Source: Bryobacteraceae bacterium
GTDB taxonomy: Bacteria; Acidobacteriota; Terriglobia; Bryobacterales; Bryobacteraceae
Assembly: GCA_025980665.1 (NCBI GenBank)
Contig: JAICXC010000001.1
Location: 62,001-126,000 of the forward strand
Direction of reading: 5' to 3'
Length of the DNA: 64,000 nucleotides
Position numbers and translations under genes: made by a program. Below, in pieces: positions 20,531 through 29,974 of this stretch. Within the stretch, counting starts at the first letter, position 1. Each line of letters starts with the position of its first letter. Under the pieces are notes generated by a model, which saw nothing but the letters and a program-made list of their open reading frames with translations, was not told where the DNA came from and made no database searches.

Positions 20531-21895
20531 CTATTTAATCCATACCGTCTTGGCGTTCATGAATTCTCGGATTCCGTGAACCCCGAGTTCGCGCCCATGG
20601 CCGGAATGTTTGACGCCGCCGAAAGGAATACGGGTATCCGACGCCACCATCTGGTTGATAAAGACCATTCCCGCGTCGATCTCATTCGCGAAACGTTCGC
20701 GCTCGGCGGGATCGTTGGTCCAGGCACTGGCCCCCAGGCCGAAGCGGCTGTCATTGGCGACCTGAATCGCCTCATCGACATTCTTCACTCGGAAGACGCT
20801 GGCCACGGGACCGAACAATTCTTCGCGGTAGGCTGGCGACTCCTTGGGGATGTTCGTAAGCACCGTGGGAGCGTAGAAGCTTCCTGGGCGATCGGCCGGT
20901 TTCCCGCCGGTCAGAACGCTTGCCCCGGCGGCGACGGTCTTCTGCACGTCCGCGTGCAGCGTGGCGACGGCGTCGGCGGATGCCAAGGGGCCGAGCTCGG
21001 TTTCGGGTCGCATTGGATCTCCGATCTTCAGTGCTTCCATGCCCTTCACAAACGCGCGCTCGAAGGCATCGGCGATTTGTTCCGCGACGATGAAACGTTT
21101 GGCTGCAATGCAGGACTGCCCGTTGTTCACGATGCGCGCCTTGACGGCGGTGGCAACGGCGTCGTCCAGGTTCGCGCTGGGCATCACGATGAAGGGGTCG
21201 CTTCCGCCCAGTTCCAGGACGACTTTCTTAACGTTTTTTGCGGCGGACACGCCGACCTGAATGCCGGCTCCCTCGCTTCCCGTGAGCGTGGCTGCGGCGA
21301 TGCGGAAATCGGTGAGGACGCGATCCACCTGGCTCGCGCCGATGAGCAGCGTCTGGAACGCACCCTCGGGAAATCCCGCGCGCAAGAGGATCTCTTCGAT
21401 CTTGAGCGCGCACTGCGGAACGTTCGAGGCGTGCTTTAGCAGGCCGACATTCCCCGCCATCAAGCCTGGCGCGATGAATCGAAAAACCTGCCAGAACGGA
21501 AAATTCCAGGGCATCACGGCCAGGATCACCCCGAGAGGCTGATATCGGACGTAACTGCGGCTGGCGGTGGTTTCCACCACTTCGTCAGCCAGAAAGCGCT
21601 CCGCGTTCTCGGCATAGTAGCGGCAGGCAGTCGCGCACTTGGCGGCTTCGGCAATCGCCGATGAAAGCGTTTTGCCCATCTCCATGGTCATCAGGCGACC
21701 CAACGCGTCTTTATCGGCTTCGAGAATATCCGCGGCCTTGCTCATCATGCCGGCGCGATCGGCAAACGACAGCTTGCGAAACTTGGGGAACGTCTCCGCG
21801 GCGGTCTGAATCTTAGCTTCTACCGCCGCATCCGATAGCGGCTCAAAGGTTCGAAGCAATTCTCCGGTGGCGGGATTAGCGCTCGCGATGGCCAT
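20531..21895 (-). CDS. gabD: NAD(P)-dependent aldehyde dehydrogenase (succinate-semialdehyde dehydrogenase-like)
   Basis: ELGGSDPFIVMPSANLDDAV; NNGQSCIAAKRFIV; LFGPVASVFRV; GGVKHSGHGRELG. Confidence 0.88.
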   Translation of the reverse strand: MAIASANPATGELLRTFEPLSDAAVEAKIQTAAETFPKFRKLSFADRAGMMSKAADILEADKDALGRLMTMEMGKTLSSAIAEAAKCATACRYYAENAERFLADEVVETTASRSYVRYQPLGVILAVMPWNFPFWQVFRFIAPGLMAGNVGLLKHASNVPQCALKIEEILLRAGFPEGAFQTLLIGASQVDRVLTDFRIAAATLTGSEGAGIQVGVSAAKNVKKVVLELGGSDPFIVMPSANLDDAVATAVKARIVNNGQSCIAAKRFIVAEQIADAFERAFVKGMEALKIGDPMRPETELGPLASADAVATLHADVQKTVAAGASVLTGGKPADRPGSFYAPTVLTNIPKESPAYREELFGPVASVFRVKNVDEAIQVANDSRFGLGASAWTNDPAERERFANEIDAGMVFINQMVASDTRIPFGGVKHSGHGRELGVHGIREFMNAKTVWIK

Positions 21896-21947
21896 GGTGA
21901 TCAGTATACGTTCTCAGTTTGTAGCTCTTGCTATTCTTGTGGGAATC

Positions 21948-22796
21948 ATGGGCCCGAAGGGTGATCCAAAAAACGTAGCTAGCAGCCCTAAAGCCGCGGG
22001 TGGCGTGAACTATCACACCCATACGGGTCATAACGATCTGGCGGCGATGTGCCTCATCGTGGGCGCACCGGGCCGCGCGGACATGATCGCCGAGAAGTAC
22101 CTGAAAACGTCGCGGCGCTTTTCAAACGATGCACGCGGACTGGTTTCGCATACGGGAAAATATCGCGATATCGAAATCTCAGTGACTACCTCGGGCATGG
22201 GCGGCCCCTCGATGGGCATCGTGCTTCCGGAAGCGGTCCAGAGCGGCGCGCGGATTTTCATACGCGTCGGCTCATGCGGGAGCTTGATCCGCGAATCAAA
22301 GATCGGCGACGTGATCATTCCCACGGCAGCCATTCGATTCGACCGGACCGCGGACGATTGGGCCCCGCCCGAGTATCCCGCCGTCGCCGACTGGCGCGTG
22401 GTCAGCGCGCTGTATCGCTCGGCGCAGGCGAAAGCTCCAGGCCGATTTCTCACCGGCGTCGAATGCACCACCAGCGATTTCTATACGGGCCAGGGCCGGC
22501 CGAACCTGTTCGGGATTGTCCCTGAACGCATGAAGGAGCGGCATCAAGAGGTCCTGCGACTCGGAGCAGCTTGTTACTCCATGGAGGCATCGGATTTGTT
22601 CGTGTGGTGCGGGACGGAAGGCGGCGGCTTGCCCGCGGGCGCGATCAACGCGGTTTTCGCGAATCGGCACACCAACGAATGGGGCATAGCCGGCGAGGAA
22701 CTGGCGGCGGAGATCGCACTGGACGCGCTAGTGAGCCTGTCTGAGGACGTAAGCCTAGCCTCGTATCTCTCACGCGAACGCCCCAAGTATGCTTGA
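21948..22796 (+). CDS. Nucleoside phosphorylase (uridine/purine type)
   Basis: YHTHTGHNDLAAMCLIVGAPGRADMIA; GMGGPSMGIVLPEAV; RVGSCGSL; SMEASDLF. Confidence 0.85.
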   Translation: MGPKGDPKNVASSPKAAGGVNYHTHTGHNDLAAMCLIVGAPGRADMIAEKYLKTSRRFSNDARGLVSHTGKYRDIEISVTTSGMGGPSMGIVLPEAVQSGARIFIRVGSCGSLIRESKIGDVIIPTAAIRFDRTADDWAPPEYPAVADWRVVSALYRSAQAKAPGRFLTGVECTTSDFYTGQGRPNLFGIVPERMKERHQEVLRLGAACYSMEASDLFVWCGTEGGGLPAGAINAVFANRHTNEWGIAGEELAAEIALDALVSLSEDVSLASYLSRERPKYA

Positions 22797-23523
22797 GTTT
22801 TTGGCGCAAGCTCAGTCGTACGCGCGTCCGGTGCTGACGAACCTCCGCGTAGGCGCGGTGGTGCGCGGCACGTCAGGCGCACTGCACCTGGGAGCGAATA
22901 TCGAGTTCGCCGGGCAAAGTCTCAATCAGACCGTACACGCCGAGCAAGCGGCCTTGGCGAGTGCGTTCATGCACGACGAGCCTCGTATCGAAGCGATCGC
23001 CGTTAGCGCGCCCCCATGTGGTCACTGCCGCCAGTTCCTCTACGAGTTTGCCGAGGGGCGCGATATCGAGATCCTATTGCCGGGGCAAGCCGCGACGGCG
23101 CTTTCGATTTTGCTGCCGCACCCCTTCGGCCCCCGCGATCTGAATATCACACAAGGTCCGCTCTCACGGACAAAGATCGCGATTCAGGAGGTGGAGGACA
23201 ATGTAGTGCAGGCCGCCCGCTACGCCGCCGCGAACGCGTATGCGCCGTATTCCAACTCCCCCTCGGGAGTCGCGATACGCTCACGCCGCGGAAACGTTTA
23301 TCGCGGGTCGTACATCGAAAACGCCGCTTTCAACCCGAGCCTGCCGCCGCTGCAAGTTGCCCTGGTCTCAATGGCGACGGCGAATGAGGAGTTCAACGAT
23401 ATCGCAGAGGTGGTTCTGGCCGAGGCCGGCAACAATTCCATCAGCCAGCTCAGTGCGACCAAATCGATGCTGACAGCGATTGCGCCTCGCGCGGAGTTCC
23501 GGCTACTTCCACGCGCCAAGTAG
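22789..23523 (+). CDS. cdd: Cytidine deaminase, two-domain type
   Basis: Zn motif HAEQAAL...PPCGHCRQFLYEF; degenerate second domain AANAYAPYSNSPSGVAI; overlaps the upstream CDS by 8 nt. Confidence 0.88.
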   Translation: MLEFLAQAQSYARPVLTNLRVGAVVRGTSGALHLGANIEFAGQSLNQTVHAEQAALASAFMHDEPRIEAIAVSAPPCGHCRQFLYEFAEGRDIEILLPGQAATALSILLPHPFGPRDLNITQGPLSRTKIAIQEVEDNVVQAARYAAANAYAPYSNSPSGVAIRSRRGNVYRGSYIENAAFNPSLPPLQVALVSMATANEEFNDIAEVVLAEAGNNSISQLSATKSMLTAIAPRAEFRLLPRAK

Positions 23524-23979
23524 CCGCCGCGTGAGCACCAATTGGCCGATGTGATATGCGTTGTGATCGGCCATCAGCAGCGCCTCGCGCAAGATTGTCT
23601 GCCCGTCGCCGTGCGGAATGGGAGCATACAGATCCGTGGCATCGGCCGCCACCAGCTTGCGCATCGCTTCCAGGTCAGCGTTGAACGCGCGCACGCTCTT
23701 GGCCCAGGCCTTGTCATTCGGCGGAGTCTTGGATTTCGGCCAATAGCCTGACGGCCATTCGGGCGACACATGCTTCGGATTGCGGCTGAATTCCAAAATG
23801 TCCGATTGCGCGATGCGCAAGTGTTCCAGGATTTCCCACGGCGAATGCTCGGCGCCCTTGGGTCTTTTTCCGCGCAAGGAAGCCGGTAGGCCCTTGACTG
23901 CGGCGTCGAACGTCACGTGCGCTTGCCCCCCAGCTAAGAGCTTTACTAAATGTTCCCGAACAGGTTTATCATTTGCCAT
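23503..23979 (-). CDS. DinB-family protein
   Basis: REHLVKLLAGGQAHVTFDAAVKGLP; PWEILEHLRIAQSDILEFSR; LREALLMADHNAYHIGQLVLTRRLLGAW. Confidence 0.85.
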   Translation of the reverse strand: MANDKPVREHLVKLLAGGQAHVTFDAAVKGLPASLRGKRPKGAEHSPWEILEHLRIAQSDILEFSRNPKHVSPEWPSGYWPKSKTPPNDKAWAKSVRAFNADLEAMRKLVAADATDLYAPIPHGDGQTILREALLMADHNAYHIGQLVLTRRLLGAWK

Positions 23980-24862
23980 ACGTTTCCTTTAAGAATTCAG
24001 CGGCCACTTGCGATACCGGGCGATGCTCGGCGTCCACTTGATAGTTGAGTTGCTGCATGGTTTGATTGGTGAACTTTCCCGACAACTCTTGGAGGGCCTC
24101 GCGCATGCCAGGAGTGTCGCGCAGCCGGTCTTGCGACGCGACGATCGAAACCTGATACGGCGGAAAGGCATGTTTGTCGTCCGCCAGAACCTTGAGAGCG
24201 AGCTTCGATAACAATCCGTCGGTGGCGTTGGCCGCGATCATGGTCACCTGATTCCCTCCGAGCGCTTTGTATAGCAGGCCGAGATCCATGGTCTGTGGAC
24301 TTCCCGTCCAATGCAGATGATACGTCCGATCCAGCGCCGCCAGTCCATCTGGCCGCTGCTGAAACTCGTATCCGACGCCCAGAGCCCACGGAGTGTTGAC
24401 CATCGCAGCGTTCGTCAGATTTTCCAAATGCTTCGCGCGAGCATCGGCGCCCTTCACGACCATGGCAAAACTATTATCGATGCCGAGCGGATCCATCCAC
24501 TCGATTTTGAAGCGCTTCGCATATTCGGATCGAACGTGGGCCAGGACACGTGCCGGATCGTTGTCGGGAGGGTCTTTCAAAATCGCGGTGAGGGCTGTGC
24601 CGGTGTATTCAGGATAGACGTCGATCTCCTGATTGACCAAGGCTCCATGTGCTAACAGGGTGCCGCCCAGATTCAATTGCCGGTTCACTTTCTGATGCAG
24701 ACGATGTTCCAGATGCTGTGCGATGATCTCGCCGAGGATTACCTGTTCCGTGAAGTTTTTCGATCCAACGCGGATACCCCGATTGCTGACGGTCCACAAA
24801 GCCAGCGCCGCGATCAGGGCGACCACCAGAGTCAGACCGACGATAATTTTCGTTCGACCCAT
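23969..24862 (-). CDS. Osmoprotectant-type ABC transporter substrate-binding protein (OpuBC/EgtU family)
   Basis: VGSKNFTEQVILGEIIAQHLE; LGGTLLAHGALVNQEIDVYPEYTGTALTAIL. Confidence 0.88.
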   Translation of the reverse strand: MGRTKIIVGLTLVVALIAALALWTVSNRGIRVGSKNFTEQVILGEIIAQHLEHRLHQKVNRQLNLGGTLLAHGALVNQEIDVYPEYTGTALTAILKDPPDNDPARVLAHVRSEYAKRFKIEWMDPLGIDNSFAMVVKGADARAKHLENLTNAAMVNTPWALGVGYEFQQRPDGLAALDRTYHLHWTGSPQTMDLGLLYKALGGNQVTMIAANATDGLLSKLALKVLADDKHAFPPYQVSIVASQDRLRDTPGMREALQELSGKFTNQTMQQLNYQVDAEHRPVSQVAAEFLKETYGK

Positions 24863-25452
24863 CCCAATCCCCAGTCTGCAGCGAGCGCGATCAGCGCGGC
24901 CGGCACAGCTCCTGCAAGAATCTGCACCGTATCCACGGACGCGACGCCTCGAAAAATAAAAACGCCCAGCCCGCCACCGCCGATTGCTGCGGCAATGGTG
25001 GCGGTCCCGATCGTGGTAACCGTCGCGACTCTGATCCCCGCCATGATAGTCGGCGCCGCCAGAGGGATCTGGACTTGACGTAGCAACTGTCCGTCCGTCA
25101 TCCCCATCGCAATGGCGGATTCACAAACCGCGGCTTCCACACCCAGAATCCCGACCAAAGTATTACGCAGGATCGGAAGCAGAGCGTATAGCACTAGAGC
25201 CACGATCACGGTTCGTTTGCCTATGCCACCTATGAACGGAATCGGGATCAAGAAGCCGAACAACGCCAGGCTAGGGATGGTCTGCATGATGTTCGAGAAT
25301 CCAAGCAACCAGGGGCGCGCTGCACGATGGCGCGTCAAGTAGATTCCCAGCGGCACACCGATGGCGATGGCGAACACCATCGCATTCAGTACCAGGAGCA
25401 GATGCTCCGCCGTAAGCTGGAGGATATCGCCCCACAGGTCTGAGCGCATCAC
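24832..25452 (-). CDS. Osmoprotectant-type ABC transporter permease
   Basis: ILQLTAEHLLLVLNAMVFAIAIGVPLGIYL; MQTIPSLALFGFLIPIPFIGGIGKRTVIVALVLYALLPILRNT. Confidence 0.9.
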   Translation of the reverse strand: MMRSDLWGDILQLTAEHLLLVLNAMVFAIAIGVPLGIYLTRHRAARPWLLGFSNIMQTIPSLALFGFLIPIPFIGGIGKRTVIVALVLYALLPILRNTLVGILGVEAAVCESAIAMGMTDGQLLRQVQIPLAAPTIMAGIRVATVTTIGTATIAAAIGGGGLGVFIFRGVASVDTVQILAGAVPAALIALAADWGLGWVERKLSSV

Positions 25453-25461
25453 TAATTTGTA

Positions 25462-26190
25462 TCAGTTGTCGAGGACTGCCAGAAAAGCGCGCGCTTCGTC
25501 GCACTGTGCCTGCCGGAATTCCTGCGGCGGCGCCAGCACTTCCAAGCGTCCTTCCGACAGCAGCGCGATTTTGCTTGCGAGCAGCAGGGCTTCGCGCACA
25601 TCGTGGGTCACAAAGATGGAGGTCTTCTGAAAATCCTCGCGCAGGGTCAGGAACTGGCGCTGCAATTCCAGCCGCATGACCGGATCCAGAGCGCCGAACG
25701 GTTCGTCGAACAGCAGAACGGGCGGATCGGCCGCCAATGCGCGCGCCACACCGACTCGCTGGCGTTGCCCGCCGGAAAGCTGCCGGGGATAGCGCGATCG
25801 GAACTCGATTGGAGGCATCCCGACTTTTTGGAGAAGCAAGTTCACGCGCGTCTCGATATCCGACGTACTCCAGCCTTCCAGTTTGGGAACTAAGCCAACG
25901 TTATCGCCGACGGTGAAGTGAGGAAACAATCCGACTTCCTGGATCACGTAACCGATTCGGCGACGCAGCTGGATCGGATCCCAATCGGTGGTCGCGCGAC
26001 CGTCGACCAAGACCTGTCCCTTGGTCGGGAAGAGCATACCATTGATCATCTTGAGCGCAGTGGTCTTGCCCGATCCACTGCGACCCAGAAGGACGAGCGT
26101 CTCACCCGCTTCTACGCCCAAACTTAGGTCCCGGAGAATCGGTTTCCCCGCGATCTCGTAAGAGACGGCGCGAAACTCGACCAGCGCCAT
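25462..26190 (-). CDS. ABC transporter ATP-binding protein (glycine betaine/osmoprotectant type)
   Basis: Walker A LLGRSGSGKTTALKMINGM; signature LSGGQRQRVGVARALAADPPVLLFDEPFGALDPV; start set at MALVEFRAVSYEIAG. Confidence 0.93.
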   Translation of the reverse strand: MALVEFRAVSYEIAGKPILRDLSLGVEAGETLVLLGRSGSGKTTALKMINGMLFPTKGQVLVDGRATTDWDPIQLRRRIGYVIQEVGLFPHFTVGDNVGLVPKLEGWSTSDIETRVNLLLQKVGMPPIEFRSRYPRQLSGGQRQRVGVARALAADPPVLLFDEPFGALDPVMRLELQRQFLTLREDFQKTSIFVTHDVREALLLASKIALLSEGRLEVLAPPQEFRQAQCDEARAFLAVLDN

Positions 26191-27158
26191 TAACTCACCA
26201 CAAAGAGGCTTTCGGCAAAAGGCCACTCATGGTCGATCCACTGCGCTTCGCATCGGAATCCTGCGATCTCGGCCAGGCGGGCGATCTCATCGTGAGAATA
26301 CTTGTGGCTGTTCTCGGTCCAGATCGTTTCACCGGCTTCGAAAGCGATCTTAAGATCCGCGGCATGGATGGTTACGATTTGCTTGCGCAGAGACTGCAGG
26401 TGCATCTCGACGCTCCCGGTTTCGGAATTGAATCGCGCCAGATGACGGAACTGGGTTAGGTCGAAATCCGCATCCAGCTCCCGGTTGATACGGACCAAAA
26501 GATTCAGATTGAACGCAGCAGTGATTCCCAGCGGATCGTCATAGGCCTGGATGAGCTGGGAAACTGATTTTTCCAGGTCCGTACCCAGAAGCATCGCATC
26601 GCCGGGTTTTAGAATCATCCGGACATTGCGGAGAAAGTTGATGTCCGCTGGATGGCTGAAATTGCCGATGGTGCTTCCGAGAAAGAGCACCAGAATACGC
26701 TGGCCATCGCGCCTGCGGGCAGCCACCTCCAGCAGGCCATCGAGATACTCACGTTCCAGGCCGACGATGCCGACCGAATCGATATCGGCCAGCTCACGGC
26801 GGCAAACTGCCAGCGCAGCCGACGAAATCTCGATAGGGAAATAATACGTATGCCGGCGGCGGGAGAGCGCTTCCAGGATCCAGCGAGTCTTCGTGCCGCT
26901 TCCGCTGCCAAGTTCGCACAGCACGACATCGCCCGCGATGCGCTCCACGATTTCGCTGGCGTGTCCTCGAATGAGCCGTTCATCCGCGCGCGTTACGCCG
27001 TATTCCGGAAGCTCGGCGATCACTTCAAAGAGCTTCGACCCGATCGTATCGTACAGATATTTCGAAGGCAATTCTTTTTGCCCCGGTTTGGTAAGCCCGT
27101 TTCGTATGTCTGTGGCAAATTCGCCCGCCGCTCTCGCTACGATGGTGCTTGTTCGCAT
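26190..27158 (-). CDS. egtD: EgtD-like L-histidine N-alpha-methyltransferase
   Basis: LTKPGQKELPSKYLYDTIGSKLFEVIAELPEYGVTRADERLI; CELGSGSGTKTRWILEAL; FLGSTIGNFSHPADINFLRNV. TAATG overlap with the ABC ATPase start. Confidence 0.93.
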   Translation of the reverse strand: MRTSTIVARAAGEFATDIRNGLTKPGQKELPSKYLYDTIGSKLFEVIAELPEYGVTRADERLIRGHASEIVERIAGDVVLCELGSGSGTKTRWILEALSRRRHTYYFPIEISSAALAVCRRELADIDSVGIVGLEREYLDGLLEVAARRRDGQRILVLFLGSTIGNFSHPADINFLRNVRMILKPGDAMLLGTDLEKSVSQLIQAYDDPLGITAAFNLNLLVRINRELDADFDLTQFRHLARFNSETGSVEMHLQSLRKQIVTIHAADLKIAFEAGETIWTENSHKYSHDEIARLAEIAGFRCEAQWIDHEWPFAESLFVVS

Positions 27159-27190
27159 AAATAGCCTTTATTTCGCCCGTCTCGTTTAGA

Positions 27191-28474
27191 TCAACTCGCG
27201 CAACGGAATCCGGCGTACACGTAGGGATAGTGGGGTTGGAACCAGTTCCGGAACGTCCGCCGCAGCATACTTCGATCCGTGCGAAGCGAGCCCCCTTTCA
27301 TCACAAAATGTTTGCCATCGAAAAAATTGGCAGAGTAGCCCTCGTAGAACGGGAACGCTTGGAACCCCGTGTACGGTTCAAAGTGACTCGAGGTCCACTC
27401 CCAGCCGTTGGCCAACAGGCCGTCCAAGCCGAACGCGCTTCGCGCACGCGGGAAAGCATCGACGGGCGCCGGATCCCAGCGCTCGAAGTCGAAATACCCA
27501 TGCTGTGATCCCGGTGTTTCCGAACCCCAAGGGAAGCCTTCTTCGGAGCTGTAGGCCGCCCTTTGCCATTCGGCTTCGGTCGGCAAACGCCTGCCGGCCC
27601 AACGAGCGTATGCGGAAGCCTCGGCATGGCTCACGTAAACCGGCCAGGACAGCGGCAACGGGATTTCATCGAACATCGTCCGTAGATGCCAGGAATCGCT
27701 CGCGCGTTTCCAAAAGGCTGGATGGGAAACATTCTGGGCTGACTTCCATTCCCAGTCAGCGGGTGTCCACAGGCTTGGATCGTGATATCCGCCCGCCCGC
27801 AGGAAATTGAGGAATTGACCGTTCGTAACTTTGTAGCGGTCAATGGAGAATCCCGGAACGCTGACCGATTGGGCTTCGTATTCGTTGTCCCACCCGAAGT
27901 CGGCGTCATCGCGAGAAAGGCCCAGCGTAACGCTCCCTGCGGGGATTTCGATAATCTCGGGCGATGGTTGATCGCGCTCAGGCACATCGGCCTGCGCGTG
28001 GCGGATTTTCTTTTCGAGCGGTAACTGGTGAAACATGTATGCCAAAGTCTCGGCATGCATCAGCCGATGTTCGATCGCCGTGTTCAATAATATTTCCGGA
28101 ACAGGGTTGCTTTCTAACAGGGAATCGAGCGCCTCGCGCACACGCGCTGCATAGCGCTGGACATCCTCCAGTGCAGGCCAGTCCGACGGCTGATCGGAAG
28201 GCAAACCGCCATCCACTGGATCGATGCCAAACGCGAAAAGCCGGTCCAGATTCTCATCGAACGGGCGCAAGCTGCACTGCGACCGCAGCAGGTTCCAATC
28301 GAAGGCTTCCAAATGGCCGATGTAGAAAACAATGCGATGCCGCTCCGGGATAGGCCGATCATACTGCGAATCGGGCTTGACGATCGCAAACAGCTTATCG
28401 GTCTGCGCGCGGGCTTGATCCAGACGCTCCAGCAGGAGCCGATAGCTTCGGAGCGTGTCTTGTGCGGCAAGCAT
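27191..28474 (-). CDS. egtB: EgtB-like ergothioneine/hercynine sulfoxide synthase (DinB + FGE domains)
   Basis: Iron ligand motif HRLMHAE (HX3HXE); FGE-sulfatase domain DRYKVTNGQFLNFLRAGGY, RRLPTEAEWQRAAY, GWEWTSSHFEPYTGF, YVYAGFRCAS. Confidence 0.93.
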   Translation of the reverse strand: MLAAQDTLRSYRLLLERLDQARAQTDKLFAIVKPDSQYDRPIPERHRIVFYIGHLEAFDWNLLRSQCSLRPFDENLDRLFAFGIDPVDGGLPSDQPSDWPALEDVQRYAARVREALDSLLESNPVPEILLNTAIEHRLMHAETLAYMFHQLPLEKKIRHAQADVPERDQPSPEIIEIPAGSVTLGLSRDDADFGWDNEYEAQSVSVPGFSIDRYKVTNGQFLNFLRAGGYHDPSLWTPADWEWKSAQNVSHPAFWKRASDSWHLRTMFDEIPLPLSWPVYVSHAEASAYARWAGRRLPTEAEWQRAAYSSEEGFPWGSETPGSQHGYFDFERWDPAPVDAFPRARSAFGLDGLLANGWEWTSSHFEPYTGFQAFPFYEGYSANFFDGKHFVMKGGSLRTDRSMLRRTFRNWFQPHYPYVYAGFRCAS

Positions 28475-28480
28475 AATGTG

Positions 28481-29869
28481 TCAGTTACTCGCGGCCAGCG
28501 GTTTTAGCTCGCCCAACATAGTCGGAATCAGTTCGGACACCGTCGGGTGGATATGCATGGCCCTCTGGATCACCGTGTATGGCTTGTCAGCATACATCAC
28601 ATCAAGGATGGAGTGAATCGCCTCATCCCCGCCCGTCCCGAGAATCGCCGCCCCCATGATCCGCTGCGTGCCCGCATCTATAAGAACCTTCATAAAGCCC
28701 AGCGTTTCGCCCTTTTCCACCGCACGCCCGACTTTGGTCATGGGACGCATACCCATCAACAACTTCCGTCCGCTGGCCCGAGCCTCCGTTTCCGTCATTC
28801 CGGCGCGTCCCAACGGCGGGTCGATGAACAGAGCATATGTCGGGATTCGGTCGCTGACTTTGCGAGCGTCATTGTCCAACAGGTTTGCGGCGACAATCTC
28901 GAAATCGTTATACGACGTGTGGGTAAATCCGCCTTTGCCGTTGCAATCGCCCAGAGCCCAGATACCTCGCACGTTGGTGCGGAGCTGATCGTCTACTTCG
29001 ATGTATCCACGGGTATCCATCGAAACTCCGGCCTTTTCGAGTCCCAGATCGTCGGTATTGGGGCGTCGCCCAACCGCGATCAATACGTGGGAGCCGCAAA
29101 TCTCAGAGCTTAAGCCAGCCGTCTCGATGCTCGCAACGGTCTCGTCACCGAAGCGCGAAAAGCTCTTGCATTTCGTGCCGAGGCAAACCTGGATGCCTTC
29201 ACGCTGTAGGATGTCCAGAATCGCCGCAGAAATGTCCTCATCTTCTCGTGAAATCAGCCGAGTCCCATTTTCGACAATCGTAACCTCGCTGCCGAAGCGG
29301 CGGAACATCTGGCCGAATTCCAGACCGATATAGCTGCCGCCCACAATGATCAGATGCTTAGGAAGAGAATCAAGATGCATCATTGAGCTGTTGGTGAGAA
29401 ACGATATTTTATTCAGCCCGGGGATGGGAGGAACTACCGCGCGTGCGCCCACGTTGAGGAAGATTCTCTCGGCGGTCAAACGCGCATCACCGACGCTCAC
29501 TTCGTTGGCCGATTCGAACCGGGCGTGGCCCTGATACACCGTACACTTAGGCATTTTTCTAAGCCCGGATTCCACGCTTTGATTTGACTGGCCCGAGATC
29601 GCGTCCTTTCGCTCCTTGACGCGTTTCATGTCGATGGTCGGAGGGGTGCCGGTCACGACGCCGAACTCCGCCGCGCGGCTGGCGAGATGCGCCGCATAAG
29701 CATTGGCGACCATGGCTTTGGTCGGAATGCAGCCCGTATTGACGCAGGTCCCACCAAAAAGCCCGCGCTCAATGATCGCGACCTTCTGCCCGGCATCAGT
29801 CAGGCGCTTGGCCAAGGGCGGCCCAGCCTGTCCGGTGCCAATAATAATGGCTTCGTAAGGGATGCTCAT
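28481..29869 (-). CDS. FAD-dependent pyridine nucleotide-disulfide oxidoreductase (MerA/Lpd family)
   Basis: IIIGTGQAGPPLAKRLTDAGQKVAIIERGLFGGTCVNTGCIPTKAM redox-active CX4C; dimerisation motif AMHIHPTVSELIPTM. Confidence 0.9.
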   Translation of the reverse strand: MSIPYEAIIIGTGQAGPPLAKRLTDAGQKVAIIERGLFGGTCVNTGCIPTKAMVANAYAAHLASRAAEFGVVTGTPPTIDMKRVKERKDAISGQSNQSVESGLRKMPKCTVYQGHARFESANEVSVGDARLTAERIFLNVGARAVVPPIPGLNKISFLTNSSMMHLDSLPKHLIIVGGSYIGLEFGQMFRRFGSEVTIVENGTRLISREDEDISAAILDILQREGIQVCLGTKCKSFSRFGDETVASIETAGLSSEICGSHVLIAVGRRPNTDDLGLEKAGVSMDTRGYIEVDDQLRTNVRGIWALGDCNGKGGFTHTSYNDFEIVAANLLDNDARKVSDRIPTYALFIDPPLGRAGMTETEARASGRKLLMGMRPMTKVGRAVEKGETLGFMKVLIDAGTQRIMGAAILGTGGDEAIHSILDVMYADKPYTVIQRAMHIHPTVSELIPTMLGELKPLAASN

Positions 29870-29974
29870 GGCTTGATTTCCCCGGACGTGGGGCAGATCT
29901 CCATTATCATCCTTTGAGTCCAGACCGGTTGCCTCGCGGGACCGCCTACGTTAGGATTCAGCCTAGGGGAACAG

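Noticed and set aside
20576-21439. 287-aa plus-strand ORF
   Set aside because: Antisense to the aldehyde dehydrogenase gene; no family support.
28481-29869. Considered as the missing E3 subunit of the 15-20 kb dehydrogenase complex
   Set aside because: Located in a different operon with egtB/egtD; MerA/Lpd family membership alone does not justify assigning it to that complex.
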